This document shows positions 42,930 to 51,735 of a stretch of DNA of 56,670 nt, piece after piece (the stretch's first letter is position 1; every line of letters begins with the position of its first letter). The notes beneath the pieces were generated by a model. That model saw only the letters and a list, made by a program, of their open reading frames with translations, did no database searches and was not told the DNA's origin. The DNA lies in the IMG/VR virus record IMGVR_UViG_3300009420_003189, positions 1 through 56,670 of that record; one strand, written 5' to 3'. Position numbers and translations under genes: made by a program. The stretch is from a virus.

Positions 42930-44009
42930 ATGAAAACAAGTAAAATTCCTGGATTAGGAAGCTTCGGCCTATTCATAGATGATCTATATTATAAAGATAT
43001 TACCCCTGAATTATGGAGTGAAATTGCCACTTTATATTTGGACAATTTGGTAATTATAATACGTAATTGTGATTTTACTTTATCACAATTCGAAGAGTTA
43101 ACTCTGAAATGGGGTGATGGCACTAGTACTTTTTTGGTTAATATTACCAAAAAATATGGGTTCGCAGATGTTTTTCAATTTGCTAATAGTATGTCGAAAT
43201 TAAACTTAACTGATGAAGAGAAGCAATGGTTCAGGGCAGTGGATAAGGTTAAGGCTACTGATATAGATAAGGACAAAGCCGCGGCAGTTAGAGTAACATC
43301 TAGAAGAGATTCAAATGGTGATTTTACAGGAATGTTCCCTGACGGAGAACTGCTTTGGCATGCTAATGAATCCGGGAATTTTTTATTCGCGCCCAGCGTA
43401 TCTTTTTATGGATATAAAGATGTCATAGGATCCTCTACTGGGTTTTTGACTACGGCCGATTGGTATGAAGAACAGACACAGTCTTTTAGAAGTGAGCTCG
43501 ATGATATGATTCTCATTCACGATTTTACTAAAAATAGATTTACTCCCGAATTGTCTGAAGATGAACAACAAGTAATAATTAAAAATAATATGTGCCCCGA
43601 AAGATGTGAACTGCCTATGGTTTTGCAGTCTTCTGGCGGAATAAAGGGTTTACATTATACTATTACCAGCACTGTTGCCGGAATTAAAGGCGCGTCTGAT
43701 TCAGAGTTTAAAAAAATAACCGATAATATAAATGAAACATTATTAGTAGATAAATATATTTACGATCACTGGTATGCTTCCAGTGATTTAATTTTTCTTG
43801 ATAATACTATTTCTCTACATAGGCGTCAAGGCGACTTATCTACAGGTAGATTAGGATATAGGATTCAACATAATTTAAGATATATTCAAAGAGTTGATAG
43901 TCTATATTTAAAAGAACCATGGAAATCACAATATATAAAAGAAAATAATGAGATGAACAATATTTTAGGATTAAATGATGAAAGATTTCCAGCGTTCAAT
44001 TCTTATTAA
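42930..44009 (+). CDS. TauD/TfdA-like oxygenase with HxN in place of HxD
   Basis: A 359-aa protein of the TauD fold. The N-terminal part LVIIIRNCDFTLSQFEELT is typical. LLWHANESG has His144 with Asn146 where the iron-binding Asp is expected. VSFYGYKDVIGSSTGFLTTA matches the following strand. SLHRRQGDL (His297) and LGYRIQHNLRY supply the distal His and arginine. Loss of the carboxylate ligand recalls the Asp-to-Ala/Gly change of Fe/2OG halogenases, but Asn is different and Glu147 is adjacent. The chemistry is therefore uncertain. It lies 8 nt after the PhyH gene. Confidence 0.75.
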   Translation: MKTSKIPGLGSFGLFIDDLYYKDITPELWSEIATLYLDNLVIIIRNCDFTLSQFEELTLKWGDGTSTFLVNITKKYGFADVFQFANSMSKLNLTDEEKQWFRAVDKVKATDIDKDKAAAVRVTSRRDSNGDFTGMFPDGELLWHANESGNFLFAPSVSFYGYKDVIGSSTGFLTTADWYEEQTQSFRSELDDMILIHDFTKNRFTPELSEDEQQVIIKNNMCPERCELPMVLQSSGGIKGLHYTITSTVAGIKGASDSEFKKITDNINETLLVDKYIYDHWYASSDLIFLDNTISLHRRQGDLSTGRLGYRIQHNLRYIQRVDSLYLKEPWKSQYIKENNEMNNILGLNDERFPAFNSY

Positions 44010-44025
44010 GCAAAAGGGCAATTAA

Positions 44026-44886
44026 ATGATACAAGATAATGGGTGGTATAGACACGAAACCGATACAGTATTCCGCGATAAAATTGCCGCAGACTTTCCC
44101 ATTACAGGAAATACGGCGTTTAGTCTTCATCAGGAAATATTAGATGATTTGAATTTAGTTAATAAAAGAGCATCAATAGATATTGGGTCATATTATGGAA
44201 TCTGGTCAACGGTTTTGAGCAGTTATTTTGATACAGTCCATGCATTTGAAATCTCCGCATATAATTGTGAATGTTTTGACAAAAATACGGAAGGCAAATC
44301 CAATATATCCCTATATAATGTTGCAGTTTCACATCGGACTAATAAAACTGTTACTCTGGTGGATGGTAAGGAATATACTGTGGACTTATTTACTGGAGAC
44401 GGAACACAAATCAAACAGGGTGAGGTTGGTATCTTGGAATTAACTGATACATCCGACTATAGTTCTTTCAGATTTGTTAGAGTCGATAAATCAGAAGAGA
44501 TGTCTAAAAGAAGTCTTTCTGCTACCGATGAACCGAGTGATACCCATCTGACAATGAAAGAAATTGATGAATACGATTTCGCCGATGTTGATTTAATTAA
44601 TTTACATACTAATGGTAGCGAATACCTTACTATTATGGGTGCTATTAATACTATACAAGCACACAGACCCGTTATAATATACCAAGTATACGAAGACCAA
44701 ATGAGTTATTATGATCATGAATCAGATAATGTTAATTGGCGTGATGGTGTAATAGGATCGGGAGAAGTCTTCAATATAACTCCAACAACGGTTAGTGAGT
44801 TTATAACCAGCTTAGGATATTCTATCACAACAGTTGATTCTTTTGAAAAATGGGGCATGACGTATAGGATAGCTGTCCCCAATTAA
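44026..44886 (+). CDS. FkbM-like SAM-dependent methyltransferase
   Basis: A 286-aa protein with ASIDIGSYYGIWSTVLSSYF (SAM-binding motif I) and TVHAFEI (motif II acidic residue). Near the end, YDFADVDLINLHTNGSEYLT corresponds to the FkbM segment usually reading IKIDVEGxE, here with HTNG in place of DVEG. FkbM enzymes methylate hydroxyl groups of sugars or polyketides. The altered motif could change substrate or activity. It lies 16 nt after the previous gene and 1 nt before the next, with a short AGGG before the ATG. Confidence 0.78.
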   Translation: MIQDNGWYRHETDTVFRDKIAADFPITGNTAFSLHQEILDDLNLVNKRASIDIGSYYGIWSTVLSSYFDTVHAFEISAYNCECFDKNTEGKSNISLYNVAVSHRTNKTVTLVDGKEYTVDLFTGDGTQIKQGEVGILELTDTSDYSSFRFVRVDKSEEMSKRSLSATDEPSDTHLTMKEIDEYDFADVDLINLHTNGSEYLTIMGAINTIQAHRPVIIYQVYEDQMSYYDHESDNVNWRDGVIGSGEVFNITPTTVSEFITSLGYSITTVDSFEKWGMTYRIAVPN

Positions 44887-44887
44887 T

Positions 44888-45955
44888 ATGGCTAAAAACT
44901 TCACATGTGAATTTCCTTATAGCATGTTAAACATGACCATGGAAGGGGACTATCAAACTTGTTCTTGGTCTAAGGTATATCCAAAATATCATAATTCATC
45001 TCCGAATGGTTTCTTTAATAGTTCTTTATTGAAAAATATTCGATCAGATATGGCTAATGGTATATTTTCTTCTGATATACAAGACATGTGTCGTTTTTGT
45101 ATAAAATTAGAAAACTCTAATGAAACGTCTCCCAGAATTCCTTTTATTAAACCACCTAAGGAAGAATTAACTCATATTAATTTAAATCAAATTGGTAATC
45201 AATGCAATCTACGATGCGCTGGTTGTGGTCCTGAAAGGTCTTCTAGATATGGACCATTAATAGATAACTGGAATTATAATATTGATGAGTTCAAAGATAT
45301 TAAAAAAATTGGGTTTATAGGAGGCGAAGCATTATTAATGAAAAGTGTAAAAGATGCCCTATTTAATCTTGATGCAGAATTCCAACTCATAACTAATGCC
45401 ACTACTTTTCCCAAATGGTTATATAAATTAACTAAGAAGAAAATTAAATTTATAGTTTCGATAGATGGCGTCGGACAATTAGATGATTATATTCGCCAAG
45501 GTTCCAATTTTACTAAAAAACATTTAAATATAAAAAAATATGCGGAATACTTTGATATAGATTTCTACTGTACCATGCAAATGATGAATTATAAGTATTT
45601 AAATGATATTAAAAATTATGTGTCCGGTGAATTTGGGAAAACATTAACTACGGTTAATAGATTGATGATACCTAGTATTTTAGATGCTATAAATTTACCT
45701 ATTCCATATAAGCTTCAAAATAGTGAAAGCCACCAGTTAACAAAATCTTTTAAACATGCTGAACCAGATTTAGGCAAATTTAAATCAGCCATGAGTTTTT
45801 TAAAAGTGCGCGATGTTCAATATAATAAATCATTATTAGATTTTTTACCGGAATTTGAAGATGAATATAAGCGAGCTCTACCTTCTGAATATCTCTTAGA
45901 GGATATGGGTAAAATAACTGACAATGTCCCACCCATTATAATGTATAATATATGA
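44888..45955 (+). CDS. Radical SAM protein 2 (twitch-type)
   Basis: A 355-aa protein with CNLRCAGC (Cys106, Cys110, Cys113), FIGGEALLM (GGE motif) and FIVSIDGVGQLDDYIRQ in the barrel. The N-terminal part DMCRFCIKLEN contributes two extra cysteines, as in the other twitch-type members of the cluster. It starts one base after the methyltransferase stop codon and ends in an ATGA overlap with the aldo/keto reductase gene. The substrate is unknown. Confidence 0.88.
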   Translation: MAKNFTCEFPYSMLNMTMEGDYQTCSWSKVYPKYHNSSPNGFFNSSLLKNIRSDMANGIFSSDIQDMCRFCIKLENSNETSPRIPFIKPPKEELTHINLNQIGNQCNLRCAGCGPERSSRYGPLIDNWNYNIDEFKDIKKIGFIGGEALLMKSVKDALFNLDAEFQLITNATTFPKWLYKLTKKKIKFIVSIDGVGQLDDYIRQGSNFTKKHLNIKKYAEYFDIDFYCTMQMMNYKYLNDIKNYVSGEFGKTLTTVNRLMIPSILDAINLPIPYKLQNSESHQLTKSFKHAEPDLGKFKSAMSFLKVRDVQYNKSLLDFLPEFEDEYKRALPSEYLLEDMGKITDNVPPIIMYNI

Positions 45956-46728
45956 TATTCGGATGTATTGATAATTACGGCCCAGAAATTTCTTATTGTG
46001 GGGGAAAAGGAGTAGCACATGCTATACCCATTAAAAATGATGGACTATCACATGCATTAGAATTAAATTACCATTCCTTTGATACTTCACCAATGTATGG
46101 TAATGAAGACCGAATAAGTGATTTACTACATAACACCCAATCTCGCATTATATCTAAACTTCCTTGCGTTAGTATAGAAGACGAAAATTATGGGTATGAT
46201 AATGTTATCAAATGTTTTGAGGATTCATATAAACATTTAAAAATTACTGATTATTTAATACACTGGCCCATATTTCCCCAAAAATATATTAAATCCACGT
46301 GGGAAGGGTTTGAATATTTAAAAAAAAGATATGATATACGAATAGGCGTTTCAAATTTTCATCCAATACACTTAGAAAAAATTTTTGATATATGTCATTA
46401 TCCTCCTGAAATAAATCAAATTGAAATTAATGTATATTTACAAAATTCAGATTTAGTACAACTTTGTCAAAAGCATAATATCGAAATTATGTCATATTCC
46501 TCAATCGCGCGCGGTCGGGTCGAAGGAGGAATTGGTATTGAGAACATGATAAAGTGGTTGTTATATTTAAATATAAATCCAATAATAAGAAGTAAAAGCT
46601 ATGATAGATTATTAAACTTCTTAAATATTAAGAATGACATGACTGAAAAAGAATATAATTTATATAAACACTATAGCACCGGTTATAGATTGATGCCAAA
46701 TCCTTCCATATATTCGCCTTGGTCATGA
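45952..46728 (+). CDS. Aldo/keto reductase
   Basis: A 258-aa NAD(P)H-dependent reductase with the full AKR tetrad: Asp44 and Tyr49 in FDTSPMYGNED, Lys69 in ISKLP and His104 in LIHWP. IRIGVSNFHPIHLEKIF and QIEINVYLQNSDLVQLC are standard AKR strands. It is a little shorter than usual (about 300) but appears complete. It would reduce a carbonyl intermediate of the pathway, or run in reverse. ATGA overlaps link it to two radical SAM genes. Confidence 0.92.
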   Translation: MIFGCIDNYGPEISYCGGKGVAHAIPIKNDGLSHALELNYHSFDTSPMYGNEDRISDLLHNTQSRIISKLPCVSIEDENYGYDNVIKCFEDSYKHLKITDYLIHWPIFPQKYIKSTWEGFEYLKKRYDIRIGVSNFHPIHLEKIFDICHYPPEINQIEINVYLQNSDLVQLCQKHNIEIMSYSSIARGRVEGGIGIENMIKWLLYLNINPIIRSKSYDRLLNFLNIKNDMTEKEYNLYKHYSTGYRLMPNPSIYSPWS

Positions 46729-47837
46729 GATGTAGTGCGCCGTGGGTTGCAATAAGACAAGATGAAAATGGAAGTGTAGTTCCTTGTTCAACATATTTTA
46801 ATAGATTTAAGAATGTAAAAATTGGTGAAACTCATAAAAATCTTCAAGAATTTTTTGAGGGTAAAGAATATCATAATTTTCGTATGCGAATGGTTGCTAA
46901 TGAAGATATTCCTGGATGTATAGAATGTAAAGTTGATGCTAAAAACGGAAATCCTAGTCATAGAGATTATTGGAATGAAAAATATCCTCACGTTGTAACC
47001 CCTTCTATAAGAGAATTAGAATTATGTTTAAGTAATAAATGTAATTTTCAATGCATCATGTGTTGCAGCCATTTTAGTCAAAATTGGTATGAGGATGATA
47101 TAGCATTAAATAATATTGGAGTAGATAAAGTTGGACAAATATCTCCTCAAAAACATTTAACTTCTCCATATGATTTGTTCAATGTAAATCTAGAAAATTT
47201 AACATTATTAAGAATCCTTGGAGGAGAGCCACTAATAGAAGATAATTTTTTAAAAGTTTTTAAAGTTTTAGAAGATCAAAAAATTATTCAAAATGTTGAA
47301 TTGTTTATTAACACAAATAATTCGGTTTTTCCAAATAAAAAATGGCAATATTATTTGCCCAAATTTAAAAAGATTTCTTTAGTATTAAGTATAGATTCTA
47401 TTGGTAAATTAGGTGAATGGAATAGGCGTGGTTTAAATATAAAAGATTTTAAAATTAATTCTGCAAAATGGATGAATTATACAACAAACATTTCTTATAA
47501 TTCTGTAATTCATAATTTTTCTATTCTAGGTTTAAATGATTTAATCAATTGGATAGACCTTCCAATTCATTACGGTATGGAAGGCGAAAACCACGCATTA
47601 GATTTAATATTAAAACCTCATTATTTAAGTATTTTACATTTACCAGATATTACAAAAGAATTAATATCAAATAAATTAGATAAAAAATTAGACAAGGTTT
47701 CTGAATTCATGTTTAGTGAAAAAAATAATCCAGAATATACAAATCAATATATAAAATTTTACGAATATTTTAAAAAGAAATGGAAAATGCCAAAAGAAAA
47801 CCAAATTATATATGAGAGCGTATGCGAAACATATTAG
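46725..47837 (+). CDS. Radical SAM protein 3 with N-terminal SPASM-like segment
   Basis: A 370-aa protein with CNFQCIMC (Cys106, Cys110, Cys113), LRILGGEPLIED and VLSIDSIGKLGEWNRRG. The N-terminal region (CSAPWVAIRQDENGSVVPCS, then IPGCIECK) is a SPASM/twitch-like element placed before the barrel. The same arrangement is hinted at in the proteins at 31796, 44888 and 49793. The ATG at 46725 (ATGA overlap) is preferred over the TTG at 46719. Confidence 0.88.
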   Translation: MRCSAPWVAIRQDENGSVVPCSTYFNRFKNVKIGETHKNLQEFFEGKEYHNFRMRMVANEDIPGCIECKVDAKNGNPSHRDYWNEKYPHVVTPSIRELELCLSNKCNFQCIMCCSHFSQNWYEDDIALNNIGVDKVGQISPQKHLTSPYDLFNVNLENLTLLRILGGEPLIEDNFLKVFKVLEDQKIIQNVELFINTNNSVFPNKKWQYYLPKFKKISLVLSIDSIGKLGEWNRRGLNIKDFKINSAKWMNYTTNISYNSVIHNFSILGLNDLINWIDLPIHYGMEGENHALDLILKPHYLSILHLPDITKELISNKLDKKLDKVSEFMFSEKNNPEYTNQYIKFYEYFKKKWKMPKENQIIYESVCETY

Positions 47838-48295
47838 TAGTAGCCGTAGAAGAAGAATATAGCGACGCCGACGTATATACAGGCATGGGAAGATTTTGTA
47901 TGGGAAAATTATCTAGCTATATTGAAAATCGAGGCCCGTATGGAAGACCAAATAAAGTTATAAATTATGGTACTTGTGGAACCTTTAGAAAGGGACTAAA
48001 AGGGCTTCATAAAATAACAACTTTTAATTATGATGGAGAAGTTCAGGGAGAGGGATTAGGATTAAGTCTTTTAACTCAAGATAAATTTGTTACAGAAATT
48101 ATTCCTGGATATGATTTAGTTGATTGCGAAGCTTTTTATTTAAAACAAATATGTGATAAAAGAGAAATAGAATTTGAATGTTACAAATATATAACAGATG
48201 AAGTTGGTACAAATAGCAAACAAGATTGGGTTAAAGGAATGAAAGAAGGTGAAATATGCTTCAGAGAATATTGGACGAAAACTACATTAAGGTAG
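47822..48295 (+). CDS. Nucleoside phosphorylase/MTA-SAH nucleosidase-like protein (short)
   Basis: A 157-aa member of the PNP/UDP superfamily, shorter than the roughly 230-aa MTA/SAH nucleosidases. VINYGTCGTFRKGLKGLHKI matches the central glycine-rich region (as NxGTAG). LVDCEAFYLKQICDKREIEF has Glu103 in the place of the ribose-binding MExA motif. YITDEVG (Asp126) corresponds to the catalytic SDxA aspartate. A nucleosidase that removes 5'-deoxyadenosine, the inhibitory by-product of radical SAM enzymes, would make sense here. This is inference from context. It overlaps both neighbours. Confidence 0.72.
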   Translation: MRNILVVAVEEEYSDADVYTGMGRFCMGKLSSYIENRGPYGRPNKVINYGTCGTFRKGLKGLHKITTFNYDGEVQGEGLGLSLLTQDKFVTEIIPGYDLVDCEAFYLKQICDKREIEFECYKYITDEVGTNSKQDWVKGMKEGEICFREYWTKTTLR

Positions 48296-48774
48296 ATTAT
48301 CAAATAGATTTTCCATACGAAGAATTTAAAAATGAAATTTTTCGCGATGATGAATATTGGAAATTAGAAATGATAGATTGGACTCCATTTGAAATAGTTA
48401 AATGTGATAAATGGTGTTCTGATATGTATAATATGAATATGAGTATTCTCAATGATCCACTCTATAAAGATACAAGAAATTGTAAATCTTCGATATTAAA
48501 ATATAATAAAGGTTATATTAGAGAGCATACAGATAGAGGAATGTTAACTTTTCTTTATAACATTTATCCAGGAATGTATCTTAAAATAAATGAACAATGG
48601 GAAGAGTTAGATTATGGATTGTTTATTTGGCTTGGTGATATAGGAGCAAAACAATTTAATAGACCGGCTATGGAACATAAAGTTAAATGTGAGAATATTC
48701 GTTGGTCGCTTAACTATTTTTCGGTCCCTAGTAATATTGATTATCCATGGAGCCTTCCGGAGAATAATGAGTAA
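48256..48774 (+). CDS. Small Fe(II)/2OG-type oxygenase
   Basis: A 172-aa protein. REHTDRGMLTFLYNIYPG has His91 and Asp93 of the HxD motif. MEHKVKCENIRWSLNYF supplies the distal His and the arginine at the usual distance. The size fits small 2OG oxygenases. The ATG at 48256 has AAGGT at 48246-48250 and overlaps the preceding gene by 40 nt, the longest overlap in the cluster. The substrate is unknown. Confidence 0.75.
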   Translation: MLQRILDENYIKVDYQIDFPYEEFKNEIFRDDEYWKLEMIDWTPFEIVKCDKWCSDMYNMNMSILNDPLYKDTRNCKSSILKYNKGYIREHTDRGMLTFLYNIYPGMYLKINEQWEELDYGLFIWLGDIGAKQFNRPAMEHKVKCENIRWSLNYFSVPSNIDYPWSLPENNE

Positions 48775-49096
48775 ATATATTATACAAACAATAATAACGT
48801 GTTCTGATAAAATATTTAAAAATAAATATGAATTTAAAAATTGGTTTGAAACATCGTTAGTGCCCCAAAACAAGGACCCTTTACGAATATATAATTTTAA
48901 ACTTATGGAGCAATATGGCCATGAATACTTTTTCTTAACTTTTACTCCACCTAATATCGGTATATTAACACACATATATCAAACACAAGAAGAATATTAT
49001 AAAAGTATAAAATTGAGAATTGATCAAAAAAAATTAATGCATAAATATAATATAGGATATGCTGTTTCAGATGTGATGGAACAGATTATCAATTAA
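48767..49096 (+). CDS. Small hypothetical protein in tailoring cluster
   Basis: A 109-aa protein (MSKYIIQTIITCSDKIFKNK) of unknown family. The ATG at 48767 overlaps the previous stop by 8 nt and is more likely than the upstream in-frame ATG at 48689, which would give a hydrophobic tail made from another gene's sequence. It has no Gly-rich leader or Cys-rich core that would suggest a RiPP precursor. A 24-nt gap follows. Confidence 0.55.
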   Translation: MSKYIIQTIITCSDKIFKNKYEFKNWFETSLVPQNKDPLRIYNFKLMEQYGHEYFFLTFTPPNIGILTHIYQTQEEYYKSIKLRIDQKKLMHKYNIGYAVSDVMEQIIN

Positions 49097-49120
49097 TAAA
49101 AATTTAATAAGGAAATAATT

Positions 49121-49789
49121 ATGGCACATGGTTCATTTAATAAGATGCTGAGAGAGTCGATTCATGAATCTCAAAAGTGTCAGAGAAATTGGGATTTAAG
49201 TAAAGACATTCCTCAAGAAGATAAAGATTTAATTGTTGAGGCCGCAACTAATTCTCCTTCAAAACAAAATCTTAACTATTTTAATCTTCACGTTATTGAA
49301 GATCGAGATATGATTGAAAAAATTCATTCACACACAGAAGGTTTTGGACCAATCTATAAAACCTTTGATGCGAACAAATCTCCTCATGAAAGATCTAAAG
49401 ACGGTCGAGCTCACTTTGAAGAAGGTGATGGAAAGGGAGATTGGTATACTAATCCTCAAGTTTTAGGACAAATGCTATTGGCATTTACTAAAAATGAACC
49501 TACTCAAGTAAGAGAAGAGGATGATGATTATGAAGAAGATCGTGCAATGGCGATTGGTATTTCAGCCGGTTACGTAAATGTTATAGCAACGCAGATGGGT
49601 TATTCCACCGGTTGTTGTAAGTGTATGGATTCTCAATCCGTTAAAGATATTTTAGGAGAGAGCCCTGTACTGTTAATGGGTGTTGGTGTTGCCGATACAA
49701 AGAGAGATAGACGAGAACATCACAGCGATCCTTCTTTTACATTTCCATCATTAAAGAGTAATAAGAAAATCAATGTTAATTATGTTTAG
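49121..49789 (+). CDS. Nitroreductase-family flavoprotein
   Basis: A 222-aa FMN-dependent oxidoreductase. ESIHESQKCQRNWDLSKDIP opens the family fold. ATNSPSKQNLNYFNLHVIED has the FMN-contacting Ser/Gln/Asn set. AMAIGISAGYVNVIATQMGY and VLLMGVGVAD are the core helix and last strand. A clear AAGGAA SD precedes the ATG. It could reduce a pathway intermediate or supply reduced flavin to the two halogenase-family proteins, which need FADH2. That link is inference. Confidence 0.88.
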   Translation: MAHGSFNKMLRESIHESQKCQRNWDLSKDIPQEDKDLIVEAATNSPSKQNLNYFNLHVIEDRDMIEKIHSHTEGFGPIYKTFDANKSPHERSKDGRAHFEEGDGKGDWYTNPQVLGQMLLAFTKNEPTQVREEDDDYEEDRAMAIGISAGYVNVIATQMGYSTGCCKCMDSQSVKDILGESPVLLMGVGVADTKRDRREHHSDPSFTFPSLKSNKKINVNYV

Positions 49790-49792
49790 AAA

Positions 49793-50968
49793 ATGCCCCT
49801 TTGTGATTTGCCATTTAAATCTGTTTTTTTTATAAATCGAAAAAAAGATTTTCCTCTTTTTATGCCCTGTGAGGCCATAACTAAAAATAATGAAAGCCAT
49901 TGCCCTATTCAAAAAATACCAAACCCCCTTGAATGGCAATCCAATGATTCGAAATTAAATCCGGAACAGATAATTGATTCTTCAAATTATCGAACTCTGC
50001 AGGATAACCACCTAAAGGGCGTGAAAGATAAAAGGTGTAAATTTTGTTGGGACTTGGAAAAAACAGGACCACATAGTCCTAGATTAAATCCTGACAAAAT
50101 TGATAAGGACACTCACGGGCTCCTGGTACATTTTTTATTAGATAATAAATGTAATATGGCATGCCGGATGTGTTCACCAATGGCTTCAAGTTTACTACAA
50201 AAAGATTTTAATTATTTCAGACGACATGAAAATATTGATGATATCACTTCGGTAACCGATGGATTTTTTTCTTCTAGTGATATATTAAGCTCAGTGGAAT
50301 TACCCCAATGGGATTGGGTGATCAATAATATACACAAAATTGGAGCTCTAAAAGTAACTGGTGGCGAACCCCTTTTTAATAAACAATTTATTAATGCCAT
50401 GATACCATTAAAAAAAGATGGGCTAAATTTAAATGTAACAACGAATGGGTCTTTATTTACTAATAAAATGTGTGATATTCTTAACGAATTTAAGGGATTA
50501 TATTTTACAATATCAATTGATTCAATAGGAAAAAATTATGAATATGTGAGATATCCATATACTTTTAAAAAAGTAGAAAAATCAATTGATAATTTTATCA
50601 AAAAATGTTATAATATAAAAGAAATTAAATACAATTGTGTTGTGAGCTCATTAAATATATTTTATATAGATGAATTGATAAAATGGAATAATGATTCATT
50701 TAATATATATTTTACTGAAGTATATCCTAATTTTAGAGGCATAGGTATAAAAAGCTTACCCATATTTTTATTAAAAGAATTATATAATAAAATTCTTAAT
50801 GTGGAATTTAGTGATCATATGTTGTTGAATATGATTCAAAAAGCTATTGATGATAATCAAGAAGATAAACAAAAGATGATTAAAGAAATAAAATTGTTTG
50901 ATTCATCTCGAAATCAAAAATTTGAAAACTATTTACATCCCAGATTAGTCCAATGGTTGCAGTCTTAA
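49793..50968 (+). CDS. Radical SAM protein 4 (twitch-type, paralogue of 31796)
   Basis: A 391-aa protein with CNMACRMC (Cys120, Cys124, Cys127), KVTGGEPLFN and FTISIDSIGKNYEYVRYPYT. N-terminal cysteines (MPCEAI, KFCWDLE) parallel those of the protein at 31796. The endings are alike too: SSRNQKFENYLHPRLVQWLQ against MSRSQSYKDYLHPHLVSWLE. The 3' overlap with the next gene is 16 nt in both cases. Duplication within the cluster is therefore likely. The substrate is unknown. Confidence 0.9.
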   Translation: MPLCDLPFKSVFFINRKKDFPLFMPCEAITKNNESHCPIQKIPNPLEWQSNDSKLNPEQIIDSSNYRTLQDNHLKGVKDKRCKFCWDLEKTGPHSPRLNPDKIDKDTHGLLVHFLLDNKCNMACRMCSPMASSLLQKDFNYFRRHENIDDITSVTDGFFSSSDILSSVELPQWDWVINNIHKIGALKVTGGEPLFNKQFINAMIPLKKDGLNLNVTTNGSLFTNKMCDILNEFKGLYFTISIDSIGKNYEYVRYPYTFKKVEKSIDNFIKKCYNIKEIKYNCVVSSLNIFYIDELIKWNNDSFNIYFTEVYPNFRGIGIKSLPIFLLKELYNKILNVEFSDHMLLNMIQKAIDDNQEDKQKMIKEIKLFDSSRNQKFENYLHPRLVQWLQS

Positions 50969-51735
50969 ATTACGGTCATCGGCCGCTTGAAAAAGAAAAA
51001 AGAGAACAACGAAATAGATTGTTCAAAGGAATGAAACAGTTCTATTACGTTTCTGGTTCTATTGCATCTCCAAAACATAATACAATTTATTTAATAGAAG
51101 AAAATGATAAAGTTTATATAGATGAATTGATTCCGAAGGATCCCCCAATCCTCATGAGTCTCAAAGATATTAATTATTTTGATTATTTTCGTCTATTAAA
51201 TAAAGCACAATATTATTTTCCTGAACCATTCAAGAAATTGGTAGATTCACCAAATACTATTAATTCACTAACCGCTAATCATAGTGCTCAACAGAGCTTA
51301 AACGAGCTTATTTATTGGATGGAATTTAGGAATAGGGATAGTAAAGATTTTGATAAATTTATTTTTATGTCAAATTCATTTTTTTGTGAAGATGAAGAAT
51401 GGTTTGCAAAACAAATTCAAGAAGATAATTGGTTTATATATGATGTAAATCATGACGGACACGCTAAAAGTGTTTGGTCTTGTAAGAAGTATATATTTGA
51501 CGAATTAATAGACCAACTACAAGTACGGGCTGCAAATCACTGGAGCAATTTTCATTCCGGAGATCAATTCGAATACGATTCTGAATTATTTAAATTTAAA
51601 TTATTTTTTGAAGAATTTAAATTAAAGCCGATTCCATCGCATGGAATGGGAAAGCGAGGAATACAACTTCCTGAAAACGGTCACCCTATAAGAATAGAAA
51701 TGGGTTGCAAAAAATGGTTATATGGACATTATTAG
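50953..51735 (+). CDS. Hypothetical protein in tailoring cluster
   Basis: A 260-aa protein that I cannot place. There are several acidic and aromatic stretches (INYFDYFRLLNKAQYYFPEP, FIFMSNSFFCEDEEWFAKQI) and a C-terminal region ending in KKWLYGHY. It could be a glycosyltransferase-like or nuclease-like fold, but no motif is decisive. It overlaps both neighbours (16 nt and 14 nt), so it is an integral member of the cluster. Confidence 0.6.
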   Translation: MVAVLNYGHRPLEKEKREQRNRLFKGMKQFYYVSGSIASPKHNTIYLIEENDKVYIDELIPKDPPILMSLKDINYFDYFRLLNKAQYYFPEPFKKLVDSPNTINSLTANHSAQQSLNELIYWMEFRNRDSKDFDKFIFMSNSFFCEDEEWFAKQIQEDNWFIYDVNHDGHAKSVWSCKKYIFDELIDQLQVRAANHWSNFHSGDQFEYDSELFKFKLFFEEFKLKPIPSHGMGKRGIQLPENGHPIRIEMGCKKWLYGHY

